Assembly: GCF_011386835.1 (NCBI RefSeq) | Contig: NC_088791.1 | Span: forward strand, 51,789,498 to 51,853,497 | From: Chrysemys picta bellii | Lineage: Eukaryota > Chordata > Testudines > Emydidae | Direction of reading: 5' to 3' | DNA: 64,000 bases | Shown here: one piece after another, positions 22,593-35,869 of the stretch | How the letters are laid out: every line of letters starts with the position of its first letter | How positions within the stretch are numbered: position 1 is the first letter of the stretch | The notes under the pieces: generated by a model | Seen by the model: the letters and a program-made list of their open reading frames with translations, nothing else | The model's database searches: none | What the model was told of the DNA's origin: nothing | Program-made: the position numbers and the translations under genes

Positions 22593-22810
22593 ATATAAAC
22601 CAGGGGTTCTCAAACTGGGGGTTGGGTCCCCTCAAGGGGTCGCGGGGTTATTACATGGGGGGTTGCGAGCTGTCAGCCTTTGCATCCAGCATTTATAATG
22701 GTGTTAAATATATAAAAAAGTGTTTTTAATTTATAAGGGGGGTTGCATTGAGAGGCTTGCTATGTGAAAGGGGTCACCAGTACAAAAGTTTGAGAAATAA
22801 TGATATAAAT
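22593..22810. mobile_element. hAT-type MITE (GTTCTCAAACTG family) with TSD
   Basis: The element (22601-22802) begins CAGGGGTTCTCAAACTGGGG and ends AGTTTGAGAAATAATG. Flanking 8-mers ATATAAAC (22593-22600) and ATATAAAT (22803-22810) match at 7 of 8. Same family as 19543-19744. Confidence 0.88.
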
Positions 22811-25800
22811 AATTATGAAAAAAAATTAAACTCTTCATATTCAAATTGTCTTTTAATGATAAAACTAGTAGCTAGCTCCTTTGTTCAGAGCATAATTGGA
22901 ATTTTGATTTGGGATGTTTGGTAAGGACCCTGGAGTTAATGTGTAAGAGGCTTCAAATGGTTTCTGAAATATCCGTATCTTCTAGTTTGCCTTTGGTTCA
23001 ACAGTGGGTTTTCATCTTAAAAAGATAATTCAATATGTCAAATGGACATCATTGCATTATAAGATCCTTCAGGACCTATTAAGCATAGTGACAGTTCTAA
23101 TTAGTGTTTGAAAACTACATTTCCCTACTAACTGATGTTGTTTATAGAGGCTGCTTGGATTCTCCCCTTCCCCCTTTTTGAAAACTTGGCAGGCTGAGTC
23201 TTTAGTTTCTAAGCAATTGCTTCCTTTGTATTGAGGATAAATTTATCAATATTTGAAAGTCAATTTTCTAAATGCTACAAGAACTAAATTAATTGATAAT
23301 ATATATTTACACAGAATACATACTAGGAATTATAATTAGATAAATTGAACAATGAAACTTTCCTGTTAATTAGTTATCAAACAGCTTCATTTCAGTCATT
23401 GCAGAGTAAATATTCTTGGGTGTACAGACATGTATTTCTTTGTTTTACAATTGGTTTATTTTTAAAAAAGATTCTGTGCCATCAGTTGAGGAAAATACAG
23501 TCGATTTGAATAGATTAGCATACACATTAGAGGAACTGAAATATTTGGAAAATTGTGTAGTTCTCACAGTTATGTTTCCACAAAAAATGCACAAAATTCT
23601 GCCATCTGCATCAAGAAGATCAAATACTCTTAACTGGCATCTCACTGATCTGTTATGCTGATTATTTGATATGAAGGAGAATACGACATCTCCCATGTTA
23701 TGAAGTAGGATAATGTATCTTGCTTTGTGAAAGTAATGCTTGCTGTCCATCTAACATAACAACAAAATAACAATCAATGGCTCTTTGCTTTTGCCTTCTT
23801 TCTAATGTCAGTGACATAACGTCTGGACTCTTTAATTCTCTTATATGTTTTTCTGCAAAGTTAGTATCATACATTTCCCAAAGAATATTTACTACTAATT
23901 ATTAGACTTGAGCAAGGTACATTTATCCTTCAATGTCAAGAAATGGTTATGGCAACTGGCAAAGCATGCGTCTTGCCATGAATATCAGATTCAAAATCAA
24001 TATGGCAGCAAATACCGCTGTGCAGAATGCACTGCGGTTGCTATTGCAGTCTCACAGTGCCCTCTAATGTTCAAGGGTAAAATTTAATGAGTCACAGTAA
24101 AGGAAATATTTTAAAAAAAATCAACATTTGATACAATCTTATGACTTAAGAAACTAATCTGCAGAAACACGGAGTTCCATAGTATGATAGTCAATTTGGC
24201 ATCATTAGCAAATAATGTACAGTAATAATTTGTACCTTGATATCTTGTTGCATGGTGCATGAAAAATACGTTTTAGTGAGTTTATTCTGATTCTGTCTTT
24301 GGTCTTGTATATTCCTCAAGTTTATCCCATTGTAAAATGTTGATAAAAATTATTTAAACAACCCCAACTCCTTCATTACAGAGGTTCTGGGAGGACTAGT
24401 TAATTTTTGTAAACTGCTCTGAAAATGGGAAGTGCCATCTAACTTAAGCATCGTTCATTGTTTTCTTCCTTTGGTACAATTTTTAAAATAAATGTAACAA
24501 CATTTACTAAGTTATTAAATTATCATAAACATTGATCCCTGTAGGCCACTTACACAGGAGAGAGGCTTGCTTTAATCTTCTCAAATATTAATTGTCCATA
24601 AACCCAGGAGAATTGAGAAACGTCCCATCTCTCTCATGTTATATTATCTCATGTTATGCTAAGATTTGTTCCTTGTTGCAAAATGTGCTTGAAAAGTCTG
24701 ATTTGGAGATTTTCATGTTTTGAGATGGCAGTCTTTCATTTTCTCTTTAACAAGGATTATTTATGCTTCATGAATATTTACTTATTTTTATTTAAGCAAA
24801 GGTAAATGGGAAGTATTCACTATTTGGCTTTTGTTTTGTTTTGGATTTGCCTAAATTTGAGTAATGGCGAATTGTGTGACAGTGCTGAATTTCTGGAGTC
24901 TACTTAGAGGTGGGGGCAGGAGAAGTGGTTTTACAGGGGAAGTAGATTCATGTAAAGAGTGGATAAAAATCAAAGGTTTGTTATATACATTAATGTAAAT
25001 ATATTTTAAAAAGTAAATGTGTTGAGATGCAACATCTCATTTACAATGTTTATCTGAAGCCAAAACACAGCAGCTGCTGGCATTTACAGTGGGCACTTCA
25101 CATTCATTTGCCCAATTGTTAACCTATTTTGTATGTTTTGAATCAGCTTAAAGGATGACATGAAAACAATCAAATTAAGTGCAATAGGACATACCTGCCA
25201 TGCTGTTCATCTAACCCTGTTCTAAAATTGAAGTAACTTAAAGTGATGTTTATGAATGCATTCATTAACTACACAGAGATTTATCTTACTCTGTTTTTAA
25301 AGCTATACATTTTTCTATATTTTGGAAATAGATCTCAGCTTAGCCCAAAATATTCTAACCTGTAGCCTGAGAAAGCTGAACTTTGCTTGGCCAGTAAGTG
25401 TGCATGCACAAGATATTAATTTTCTGACTTGCATGGAAAGCTGAAATGGATTATTTTTTTTAAAAGAGATAATATATAAAAATATCCTGTTAATATACAC
25501 AGCTCATTTTTCATGGCTCAGTGGTTGCAGAAAATTAGTTGATTTGCTATACCTTTTCTTCCTGGCATGTATGTGTGCTTAAAACATCTGAGTACCTCAG
25601 TTCAGAATAGAAAAAGGGTAACTAGTCTGAGAGTAACCTTCACATGGAATTCTGTTTTTTCTCTCCTTGTGTTTTCCCCCTCACAAAGATAAACCCCTTT
25701 TGTTTAGAAATGGATGATTGTCTAGCAGGGTAAAATTCATGTCCTGGACATACAAACTTACTTTGTTGCTTGCAATAGGCAATGAATTCCTCCCAGTCTG

Positions 25801-27364
25801 TAGTCACAACCCAATCCATTTACTTTCTGAATGTGTGGGTCTGACAGACAGTCTTTGCATGGATGGGATACAGTGATGTTACTTTAGCAGAAGAATTGAT
25901 CCTTTAGTGAATTGTATTTTCAGTAATGAATCAGTGACAGGCAAGGCCCTAATGTTCATTGTGTTGATTTGATCTGAAATGTGATATTTTTTGTAAAGTT
26001 GGCCTGGTGTCTCAAAGATCATAATGTTCATCTGTTTGCTTTTCCAGAACTCCAGTTTGGGTTCTTGTTCCTTTGACAAGGTTATAACTTTAAAGGTTTT
26101 ACTGTTGAGTTTCCTGTATCATGATTGTACTGGGAAGACTTGTCCTTAGTTCATAATGATGGGAAATTAATCTGCCTGTTATGGAAGGCTGGTTGACCTG
26201 TAGTAATACAAATTATGCAGTGTGAGAGCAGATTCCAGTAAAGTATAGACTAGAACAAAAATCTTTTGATGTTTAGTTTTACATTTAGATTAAAATAATG
26301 TTAATATGGGAAAAACTAGGGATGTCTACTTCCCTTATATTTTGTAGGGTTTCTTATCTCATTGTTCCACTTCATATGAAAAGTGATGCAATATAGAGTA
26401 TCTGTTTACTTTGTTGAAAAACATGCTTACAATTTTGATTTGGAGATTTTCACTTGTTCAACAGTTAATTTTTAACATTCAGCTAACTTTTGTGATTTAA
26501 AACAGGTGTAACGGTAGCAATGCCAATATTAAGGCTAACTAATACTTTCCATTATAACCACCTGTTTTCAATTGCTTATAACTTTATCAGACTTTAACCT
26601 TTTGGTTGTATTTTTATGCTTGGTCTTGACCTGAGACTGAATTGTTATGGAAAGTTTGAACAAAAGATTGTTCAACCACTTTGAAGAAAGAGTATCTTGA
26701 AAAATAAGACAGACTTGCTAATATTAAAAGAAGCTCTGATGGCTTTTGAACAGCTTTAGTACTTCTTTGGTTTGGAGCAGGAACTTGTCATTTGTCAGGG
26801 AAATATGCCTGTGGTCAGAGAGAGATGCCTTTTGCTGTTCTCAGGAAAGTCTATGTCAAGATTTGGTTGTTCCTAACTATGAAGATCACTATTTGCACAT
26901 GTACAGTAGAACATACAAAGGCTTATGTCTTCATTTTGTGAACATTTCAATTGCATGGAACATATCATCATGGTCCACTGAGCCTTCTGCATTGTTCTGA
27001 AGTAGCCAAACAGAACCTTTTGGCTGGTTGGCTGCTGTGGTCTCTGCTCATCTTCTTATCAAAATGGCCAGGAGAAAGTGCACTGGCTGGGAGTCAAATT
27101 ATGAGTGTAATCAGGCTCCATTGTAGTCAGTAGGAGTTTCGGTAATAGGACCAAGATTTCACCCCATAGTTTTAGATTAATCTCTTCTGCTGACTGGTGT
27201 TAAAGTGCACAGAAGTATTATAGCCCTTATTATATTGAACAGGGCTTCATGCTCTTCCCCTAGGAGGGAGGCAAGTATCAGCTTCATCTCCTTTTACAGA
27301 AGGCATAACTGAGTGGTTGCACAAGATCCTTTCTAACAGAAGTAGGCTAAGAGCTCAGTTCTCT
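22811..27364. other. Long AT-rich intronic stretch without recognised repeats
   Basis: About 4.5 kb without a recognisable gene or mobile element. ORFs are all under 90 codons with no known motif. This is the longest stretch in the window in which I recognised no repeat, which makes it the best place to look for conserved non-coding elements of IMMP2L intron 1. Confidence 0.5.
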
Positions 27365-27365
27365 A

Positions 27366-27822
27366 TGGATATGTCTACACTGCAATTAGACACCTGCAAC
27401 TGGCTCATGCCAACTGACTCTGTTTAAGGGGCTGTTTAATTGTGGTGTTGATGTTGGATCTTAGACTGCAGCCTGAGCTCTGGGACCCTCCCACCTCACA
27501 GGGTCCTAGAGCCCGGGCTCCAGCCCAAGCCTGAATATCTATATTGCAATTAAACAACCCCTTAGCCCAGTGGTTCCCAAGCGTGTTCTGCCGCTTGTGC
27601 AGGGAAAGGCCCTGGCGGGCCGGGCCGGTTTGTTTACCTGCCGTGTCCACAGGTTCGGCCAATCACGACTCCCAGTGGCGGCGGTTTGCTGTTCCAGGCC
27701 CATGGGAGCTGCTGGAAGCGGTGCGGGCTGAGGGATGTACTGGTCCGAATCCCACAAACCCGAGTCAACTAGTGTTGGCCATCTGTGGGATTTTAATTGC
27801 ACTGTAGGCTTTCCCTATAAGT
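27366..27822. mobile_element. MITE with GTCTACACTGCAATTA ends, containing a GC-rich MITE fragment
   Basis: The left end GGATATGTCTACACTGCAAT pairs with the right end ATTGCACTGTAGGCTTTCCC in inverted orientation. Inside, 27564-27760 carries part of a GC-rich CCAAT-type MITE (GGCGGGCCGGGCCGGTTTG...CCAATCACGACTCCC), incomplete at both ends. A good target duplication was not found for either. Confidence 0.5.
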
Positions 27823-27859
27823 GTATGTTTAAGTCTCATCAATTTAGGCACACTGTAAC

Positions 27860-28360
27860 AACCAGATTGTGGGCAGCCAGACCTAGTGATCAGAGCCAGA
27901 GTCTGCAGTCATGAGACAGGAGTCAAGAATTGGCTGGGTCAGGATATTGGGAAGTCAGAATCACAAGGCAGGAATCAGAATCAGAATGGGTCAGGATATT
28001 GGGGGGTCAGAGGCAGGAGACAAACTGGAGGTTTGGAACTGCAAGTCAAATGCCAAGAATCAAGTCAGGATGCCAAGAAATCAAGTTGGGGAAGCCCAAG
28101 GCACACACAGTTAAGAGCAGGGTGGAGCCCAGTTGTTTGGACAACAGCTTCCTGTTTCTGCTGCTGGCTTAAGCAGGGCCAGTGGCCCAATCAGCTGCAC
28201 TGGCACAATTGGACCTCAGGGGCAGAGCCTCACACTGGGGCTGAGCTTCATGGGTCCCAGGTTAGCTATTGCCAGCAGGCTGCTAGGTGAGGGTTGGAAC
28301 ATGTCTGCTCCCATGAACCTTGTGGAGCTGAGTTCAAGACCTGTCAAATCTATTTGTAAA
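27860..28360 (+). repeat. Unclassified dispersed repeat with short tandem units
   Basis: The segment contains degenerate direct repeats of GTCAGGATATTGGG (near 27947 and 27989) and many AATCA/GGCAGGA units. I have the impression of a dispersed reptile LTR-like repeat, but ends and class are not established. ORFs of 60-134 codons on the + strand are repeat-derived and carry no known domain. Confidence 0.35.
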
Positions 28361-29710
28361 TCAGAACTTTTCCTATAGTAGTTGGTCCACCGAGGATAAC
28401 TGTCTGTTATGGCTAATAGTGAGCAGCTGCCTCATTCATTGAGCACTGTCCATCATGTGTACTGAGTGAGGCTGGTTGGTAAAATGCTATAGCTACAACA
28501 TAATGTTGTTAGACCCATTTGAAAGGTCAAAGTTTTGCCTTTGTCTTTGTGAGATTAGACCATGTTGAGTCCTTAAGGTGGCTGGTGACTTCAGTTTGCT
28601 GCACCAGTGAATTTTTATAACGTTACATAAATGGACTTTAAGAATTCTGCGGAAACAGTTGCAGGGCTAGCTGCACCTTGAACTCCTCTCTGATGCCTCT
28701 GAATGCACCCCTTGTTAGGCCTATTGCCTTAACTTATCTTTGGGAGAATCATGGGATTCCACCTATAAGAGACTTGGTCTCATGCTACAGCACCCTGTTT
28801 ACCAACTGTGATTTCCCAGCAGAACCAGCTGGGCTGGGCATCTGCAAGACCTCCCTCTGGGAGCTGTGACCCGGGATTAATAGAGTGACCAGGCAAGCTT
28901 TCTTTAAAAAAGTGTTGTTCACTCTTAGCAGTAAGAACACAGCAGAGCATTAGAGAAAAAGGATTTTAAAACAACTAAACAGTCTATGCTCATGACTATC
29001 TTACCTAAGGTTTACCATCCCCTGAAAGCTTAGGAAGGCCCAGCTGCTTCAGACCTACTCCACAGGGCCTGTATGTGTTAGTCTGCCCCTTGTGAGCTCA
29101 TTGACAGCTGTTCTTGTTCCTTTGCCCCATCAACTTACTTTTTGACAGTTTCAAGTCCTTTTTGATCTGTCCACTCCCAGCATTGGCAAAACAGCTGTGT
29201 AACTTCGGCCTGGAACCAAAAAGTAGTATTTTCACAACTGGAAGCCCAGGGATTGTTTCTTAACCTCCTGACTCATTTACTAGGAGGTGTTTTATCTGAA
29301 CCCATAGTGTTGTCTTCCTGCTTGTTTCCTAATAGCCCTGTTATTAAACTAAACTAACATGTGCATGCACTAAAATAACCCTGTATTATTATACAGCAAA
29401 CATTCCCATAAGCCAGTCACATACAGTACTCCTACATTAATACAGACAGTATTCCTGAATTATTCTGTATCAGCATCATGTCTCGCACACTTGCCGCTTA
29501 GATAAATTGATATGGTAGAAGAATAGTAGGGGGAAAAAGATTAATAGGCCTCCTTTTGGAACTAGAAAACATTCCCATATAAAAACTTACGTAGAACCAT
29601 CTAACCTGTCCTGTCTAGGTTCTTACATGGCACCTATCACCATGGTTCTGTGTGACTCAGATATGCACCCTCTCATAAATGAGACAATAATTGTTAAATC
29701 TGTATGCATG
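28361..29710. other. Plain intronic DNA
   Basis: No gene or clear repeat is recognised. Confidence 0.4.
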
Positions 29711-29719
29711 CACTTACAC

Positions 29720-29975
29720 CTGTGGTGGTCGACCTGAAGCCCCTGGGCCTCAAGTGGCCCGTCAAGTAATCCTTTGGCGGGCCGCCAGACAGTTTGTTTA
29801 CATTTACCTGGCTGCCTGCAGCTCCGAGTGGCTGCGGTTCGCCGTTCCCAGCCAATGGGAGCTGTGGGAAGCGGCACGGGCCACTGGGAGCTGCGGGAGG
29901 CTGGGCAAATGTAAACAAACTGTCTGGCGGCCTACCAGTGGATTATCATGATGGGCCGCAGGTTGCCCACCACAC
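29720..29975. mobile_element. hAT-type MITE (GTGGTGGGCAACCTG family)
   Basis: The left end CTGTGGTGGTCGACCTGAAG and right end GGCCGCAGGTTGCCCACCAC are inverted copies of the ends of the element at 47697-47875. The body is GC-rich with inner arms CAGACAGTTTGTTTACATTT and AAATGTAAACAAACTGTCTG, an exact 20-bp inverted pair, and CCAATGGGAGCTG. The target duplication is not recognisable. Confidence 0.75.
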
Positions 29976-30777
29976 ACAAAATTATTTTTCTTCTGATAAA
30001 CTGACCAAAAAACGGACATTTCATTGGTTTGTGGAGATAAGATTGTAGCCAATGATTTTAGTTTATTGTTCATTTATTGTGTGATTATGATTAACTAACA
30101 TTCAATGTCATATATAATAGTATGTTACACAGAGTTAAATGGTAGGATTTTAGAAGTATAAAATTGATCAGTAGTTAGATATCTAATACATGATTATTCC
30201 TTCTAATTAAGTGAAATGCAAGACCTATAGGCTGAGGCCTGAAAGATTTTAGCTTAGCCATACTAGGCCTTGGAGCTAAGAAATGCTTGACATAAGTAAG
30301 TGACCAAAGAAAAACCCAATGCCCTGAGATTACGGGAAGAGATGTACCAATGGGTGATACTGCGAAAAATTAACAGTAAAAGTAATTACAAGATACCCGG
30401 TAATCACATTTTTCTAACACATACCTTAACTGCAGAGTGCACCAAGTGCAGAAATGCTAATCAGGTGTAGTCAGAATTACATTATAAAAGAGGGTGCCCA
30501 GAGTGGGAAAATTGAGCTCCCTATAGGAAACTCCAGCAGGAACCATCTGTCTACTGATGATCAAACCATGAGAGACCCATCAGACCCTAACACTACTGAT
30601 AAGGATGTGAGTATATTTATATTTGTAACTTGTGCATAGGTCTGTATAGAATTTCTATGTACTTGGATATTCATAACTTTAATTGTAACTTTAATAAAAC
30701 TTGTAAAAGAGACTAAACCTTGTACTTGTGAATGTATGTGTGGTCACTACCCTTGGTCTTTGTGTTCCTAGAGACTC
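29976..30777. other. Plain intronic DNA
   Basis: AT-rich, no feature recognised. Confidence 0.4.
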
Positions 30778-31460
30778 TAAGGCTATGTCTACACTTGCAG
30801 AATTTTTTCGCTGACAGTTTTGTCGGTGACAGAAAAGTTCTAAAAGAAAAGTGCTGGTTTGTGTTCACGTTGTTTTCCACAGGCGTCAAAGCATGTTTAC
30901 ATATGTAGCACTTGCATAGCAGATGAGAGGAGCGCACTGTGGTAGCTATCCCACTAAGCACTGCTTCGGGATATAAAGCAAATCATTATTGTGGCAGGGG
31001 TGGATGTATGTGTGTGACAGCCGCCGGAAGCAACCAGTCCTGAGGCAGGGGGAGGGGGAGATCCAGACCTCAGCCCCCGCCTCCCTCCCTGACTCTGCAC
31101 AGCACATTCTGTCTGCCTGCCTCTGTTTGTATTGTGGGAAGCAGCAGGAGCATTCCACAATAAAGATTTATTTTGTGTACTGGAGCAGTGACAGCACTGG
31201 CTGTCAGAAAGAAAGGAGCTAAAGGGGAGGGGCGCAGGTAGGACTGCTGAGTTTCAAAGAGCAGCCGCTCCCGCCCTGCATTGTGGGACAGCTCTGGAGG
31301 GCAATTAGATCGGTAAAAGCAATCAAGAATCTTCACTGGCACATCAGCACAAAAAGACTCTCGTTGGGATGGTTTTATTTTTGCACTGAAAATATGGATT
31401 TCCAGTGAAGACGCTAGCATAGTTTTTGTGCTAAAACTGGCAAGTGTAGACATAGCCTAA
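30778..31460. mobile_element. Harbinger-like MITE with TAA TSD
   Basis: The element (30781-31457) begins GGCTATGTCTACACTTGC and ends with its exact reverse complement GCAAGTGTAGACATAGCC, an 18-bp perfect terminal inverted repeat. TAA flanks both sides (30778-30780 and 31458-31460), the 3-bp duplication expected for PIF/Harbinger. The interior has no transposase; ORFs on both strands are small. Related ends occur at 62733 and, more distantly, 58540. Confidence 0.8.
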
Positions 31461-33140
31461 ATTTAAAGCAAGTAGCAGAGATGACTTTCACTCTGGTAAG
31501 CTTGAAACTGTAGCCCCCAGAGTCAAACCCACGGTGGTGTAATACCATATTACAAAATTAACTTTAAATAAAATAAAAAGCTACAAGCTAATGTAAATAT
31601 AGTCACTTGTTTTTGACCTAAACAAGCTATTTAAGTGGAGAAGAGAGGAGGAAACAGATTGTTTAAAATAAACGGATACAATTTTTGGTTTTGTAGTTGT
31701 TTCACGTGTAGGCTGTGATTGCTTGCCTCTTCTCCCCCAGATGTTTTCTTGTAAAAGAACATCAGGGGTCATTTTCTTTCCTTTGTGGATGACTGCTAAC
31801 ACTGTGTTTTTACTGCTATACTTCCCATTGCACTTCTGTGAGTAATTTTTAAGTGCTTAGATTTGCAAATATATTGTAACTTGGGGCTTTCCGCATATTA
31901 CTTGATGGGATTCTGCAGGCTGCTTAATAAACAGTGTCTTCTAATGTGCAGGCAAGCGTAGGAAATCAAAATAACATTTATATGTAGAGCGCAATCTAAA
32001 TAGCATCTATGTTCCATATGTTGTAGTACTCACTAGAGGCTCATTATAATCCTTGGACCTTTTGTGCACCAAACACTTCATCCAGATAATGCTGTGCTCC
32101 ATCTGCCCTAATCTCTGAGTTGCACAATGTGAACTTCTTAGTACTTTGACCTGTTATGTACTAACTCTTGATCCTTGCTATTCTGTGCTGTGTTATTTTA
32201 AACAAGCTTTCTGTACTAAATCTCGAGTTAGCAAGGTTGCTGTTTTATGGTGATCAGTTACCTTTACTTGTTTTTACATTAAAAAAAAAAAAAAAGCTAA
32301 GTACTGCACTAATTGTAAACCCTGTGAAAAGGGCACACATTTCCAGGTTATTTCTGTCTACCCTTGCTATTCAATAATTGAATAGCAAAGCATTTTTATG
32401 TGCTATGACTTGTTAATGTATACAAGGTGCTACTGGCTGGTTATCGATCCAGAATATGTGCTGTGTTGGTTGAATTGTTTGAAGTCCTCTCTAATTTATT
32501 ACTTTATTCCCTCCCCCCTCCCCCGCCCCCAAGGAATGACTCTTTGGAGGGCTAAATACCTAGCCTGCTCCATTGACACGCTAACGCTAGCCTCATTTAG
32601 GCTAGTTCCCTGCTGTCATAAAATCTACAATTATTTGTGTGCCTTAGGAGCTACATAATCTTTTCTTTATGGTACTTCGGGAAGCAGAAGAACTTTCCAG
32701 CGTGAAATTTTGAAATCCAAGTATCTCAGAAGGCTGTTAGATTTTAAACTTTTCTAAAACTTTTGTTTTACTCACTAATATTAATCACTTCTTGTGACTA
32801 TTTACATGGAGGTATTTTTACTGGAATGTATTTTCTTATTGTCCTGCAGATTTTTTTTCTGTAAAATTTAATAAAAACCAAAACCGCTCAAACCCATTAT
32901 CACTTAATGATTTATTTTGGGAAACATAATTAATCTATTTTTTCTATAAGTATTTTTGATATGCTATCTTTTCTTGTTGAATTTTTAGTTAAGAAGTTGT
33001 GTTTTGTGCATCAGACTTGCAAATATTTGTTTAATGTGGAAACTGAACTATCTTTCGTTGCTCTTAGAAATTTACTAGGCTTTATACGCTATGAGCTGTG
33101 AAAATAGTATCCAAGTAGTTATAATTAGACTTGGTTGGGA
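31461..33140. other. Plain intronic DNA with an A run
   Basis: No gene is recognised. An A run sits at 32281-32295 and a C-rich tract at 32508-32530. Confidence 0.4.
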
Positions 33141-33934
33141 CCTTGAAATTCCATTCTGTGGGAAATTCCATTTTTTTTTAAAGTTCCAAATTAGAATGAA
33201 AATTCAAAATTTCTCATGAAATAATTCTGAAAATTGTCAGTTTGGGACCATTGAAACATTTAGTTTTGAGTAATTTTTTTAGATTCATATACAGGGTGGA
33301 TTTGATTTAAATCATGATTTAAATCACTAGTCAGGAACTCGATTTAATCATGGATTTCTACATAAAAGTGCATTCTTGTTGGTTGTTATAACCTTAATAC
33401 ATATTCTTTACAACTCAGATAGTTGTAGGTTTCATTTGTAGAATGTACACACTATACATTTTTAAAGTGATTTATTTTGAAAACTTTTCAGATTAGTTTT
33501 ACACCTTTATCAGAAAATGAATGATTGGTTATTTCATTTACCAAAGGTAATTGCAGCAGATAGTTCACCTACCAATGACTTCATAAATATCTCCAATTCA
33601 ACAGGTTAATCATTAATATTTGGAGGATTTTCTTGCCATGCTGTATTAGGAGGAGAACATCACCAGACAGACATTTAATTATTGTATTTAACTAAAACAA
33701 CAGCATTATGTATTCTGGGTTTTTTTCTTCAACGGCAAACATATAATATTTTAACAAAACAAGCATATGAATTTTCAAATTTAATTAAACATTCAAGTAT
33801 TTTAAAATCAGGTTTGTTTTAGTTAAAATTGTTTTTAACTAAAATAGCTAAATGAAATATTAAAAAAAAAAATTTAAATTGACTGTCAGCCAAGTCAACA
33901 TGAAAAACTTAAAATATTGGCTTCTGCAGCTAAC

Positions 33935-35324
33935 TCAGTCGTCTTCACAGTCATTTTCCTGTTTGTTCATAATCTGGAAAAGAAAAACAAGCTTTCCTGC
34001 TTTTTCAGGTCCCAAATGATTTCTCAATTTGGAATGAATTAGTCCAAAGGAAGAAAATATTCTTTCTACACTGGTAGAAGAAGCTACTGCTGTTAAAAGT
34101 GAGATTATCACTTCAACAGTCTCTGAATCCAAGTTGCTTAAGTGACTTCCACCAGTGAACTGGTGGGACTTTCTTTAAAACATCATCAGCAAGCATATAT
34201 TTCTTGAATGGTTCACCCTTAGGTCTGAAGTTTATTATAGTTGGCATTATGGAGGGATGATTGCTGGATGTCCATGTCATAGCCAACTACTCTTCTTCAG
34301 CAGTTAAGGTTTAACTCTGATACCGAGTATTGAGAATATTGGCAAGAAAATGAGCTGGAGATAGTGCTTGTCCCATTCGTTTTTTTAATGCTTGTAATTT
34401 AACTCTGTCATTACATATTTCTCTTTTTAAGATCTCACTCGGTTCCTTCCAAATTTCTACAGCGTCAGCAATAAAACAGCTGTTTCCCTGCATTTTGTTC
34501 AATGCTACAGAAATAGGCTTCAGGGTACCACATTTCTCTTAACCCCAATGTTGAGAACTTTGGCTGTGACAGTGCCATCTGTTTTTTCATGATTTTGTTC
34601 ACAAACTGTCATCAGATTAGGCCAGTTCTTGGTATAGTGCTCAAAACAATCCGCTACTGAGTTCCATCACACATCTTGTGGGAGAGTTAGCTTGGTTCCT
34701 CTCACTTTTTTCAGAGGAGCCACTGCAAAGTGGTTGTTAAGGAATTTTTTTTGCAATTTCAAAAACATTAGCCTTTATTTCTGGAAAACTGAAGTCTTTG
34801 GCTAGGAGGTGCATCAAATGAGCACTGCAACCGTATGTTGTTAGCTTGGGACTCTCTTCTAAATAATTTCTTCTCATCTTGGATACAGTTGCAGCATTGT
34901 CTGTGACCAAGCTGCGTACTAGACATTTGAATTTTTTTTTATAGTTTGTTATAGCTTTTACTGTTACTTCTTGTAAGTATTCTGCGGTGTGTGCATTTCC
35001 TTATGTATCATTTCTGTAAGGAAGACATTCTCTTCTTCTGTTGTCACGGAAACACATACAACAGGGTTCAATGTGGACATTGCTCCACCCATCAAGACTC
35101 AGGTTAACAGTTTTACCCTCTAGACCTTTTGCACATTGCTCAATTTCTCTTTCATACACTTTATCCAGCAATTTGCCTGCGACATCTGCTCTGTTGGGTG
35201 GACCGTATCCTGGTGTTAATGACTGAACCATGTTAATAAAGTGTGGGTTCTCAATCATATGAAAAGGAGAATTTGTTGCATAAACAAACCGGGCAATTAT
35301 TTGTAATCTGCTGGTTCTTATCAC
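33935..35324 (-). pseudogene. hAT transposase pseudogene
   Basis: 35324-35001 encodes a hAT N-terminal to catalytic portion with LSLDGWSN, the first catalytic Asp block, preceded by an FVYATNSPFHMIENPHF-like segment. 34502-34311 continues with a helical region. 34132-33935 encodes the C-terminal dimerisation domain (SSTSVERIFSSFGLIHSKLR). The pieces are in different frames with stops between them, so no functional enzyme is made. The protein would bind the element's own ends and carry out cut-and-paste transposition; here it only marks an old autonomous copy. Confidence 0.85.
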
Positions 35325-35800
35325 AAATTTATCTATGGTTGTTCCTGGATGATAGAGATTTTTTTTCCTTTTTGCTACAGGTGAGATATACTGTGGCTAT
35401 ATGACATACATGATGTGACTGAAGTACTACCATTGACAGATAACTCTGAAACTATAGAAAATGATGGTGATCTTGAAGGTGGATAGTCTTCAGAATCCTG
35501 TATGTTGAGGATGGATTCTCCTAAACAAAATAAGTCAATGCAGTTATTTAATTATTATTACCCTATTGCTCATTTAGTATTACTCATTGCATTCACTGAC
35601 ACTCAGTACTACTTTAAAGGTGAAATTATAAAAGAAAGATCTGCCTATTTCAGCTATTTATTTCTTACCACAAATGTTATACAAATAGAATAAAAACTAG
35701 CAGGATCTTATTAAGAGGGATAAGGCAAAGATGCTACATTTATTGTAAATATAATGATAAAGCAAAAGATAAAAGTAAACAATCACTACTTATTCCTTAT

Positions 35801-35810
<10 letters not shown>

Positions 35811-35864
<54 letters not shown>
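35811..35864 (+). repeat. (CA)n microsatellite
   Basis: A run of about 27 CA dinucleotides without interruption. The histidine/threonine ORF over it is not coding. Confidence 0.95.
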
Positions 35865-35866
<2 letters not shown>

Positions 35867-35869
35867 ATA

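Noticed and set aside
27886..28290. 134-codon + strand ORF
   Set aside because: Made of short repeated units in a dispersed repeat, with no domain and no splice or promoter context.
35811..35864. CRISPR-like direct repeats
   Set aside because: A plain dinucleotide repeat. No spacer structure occurs anywhere in the window, and the DNA is vertebrate.
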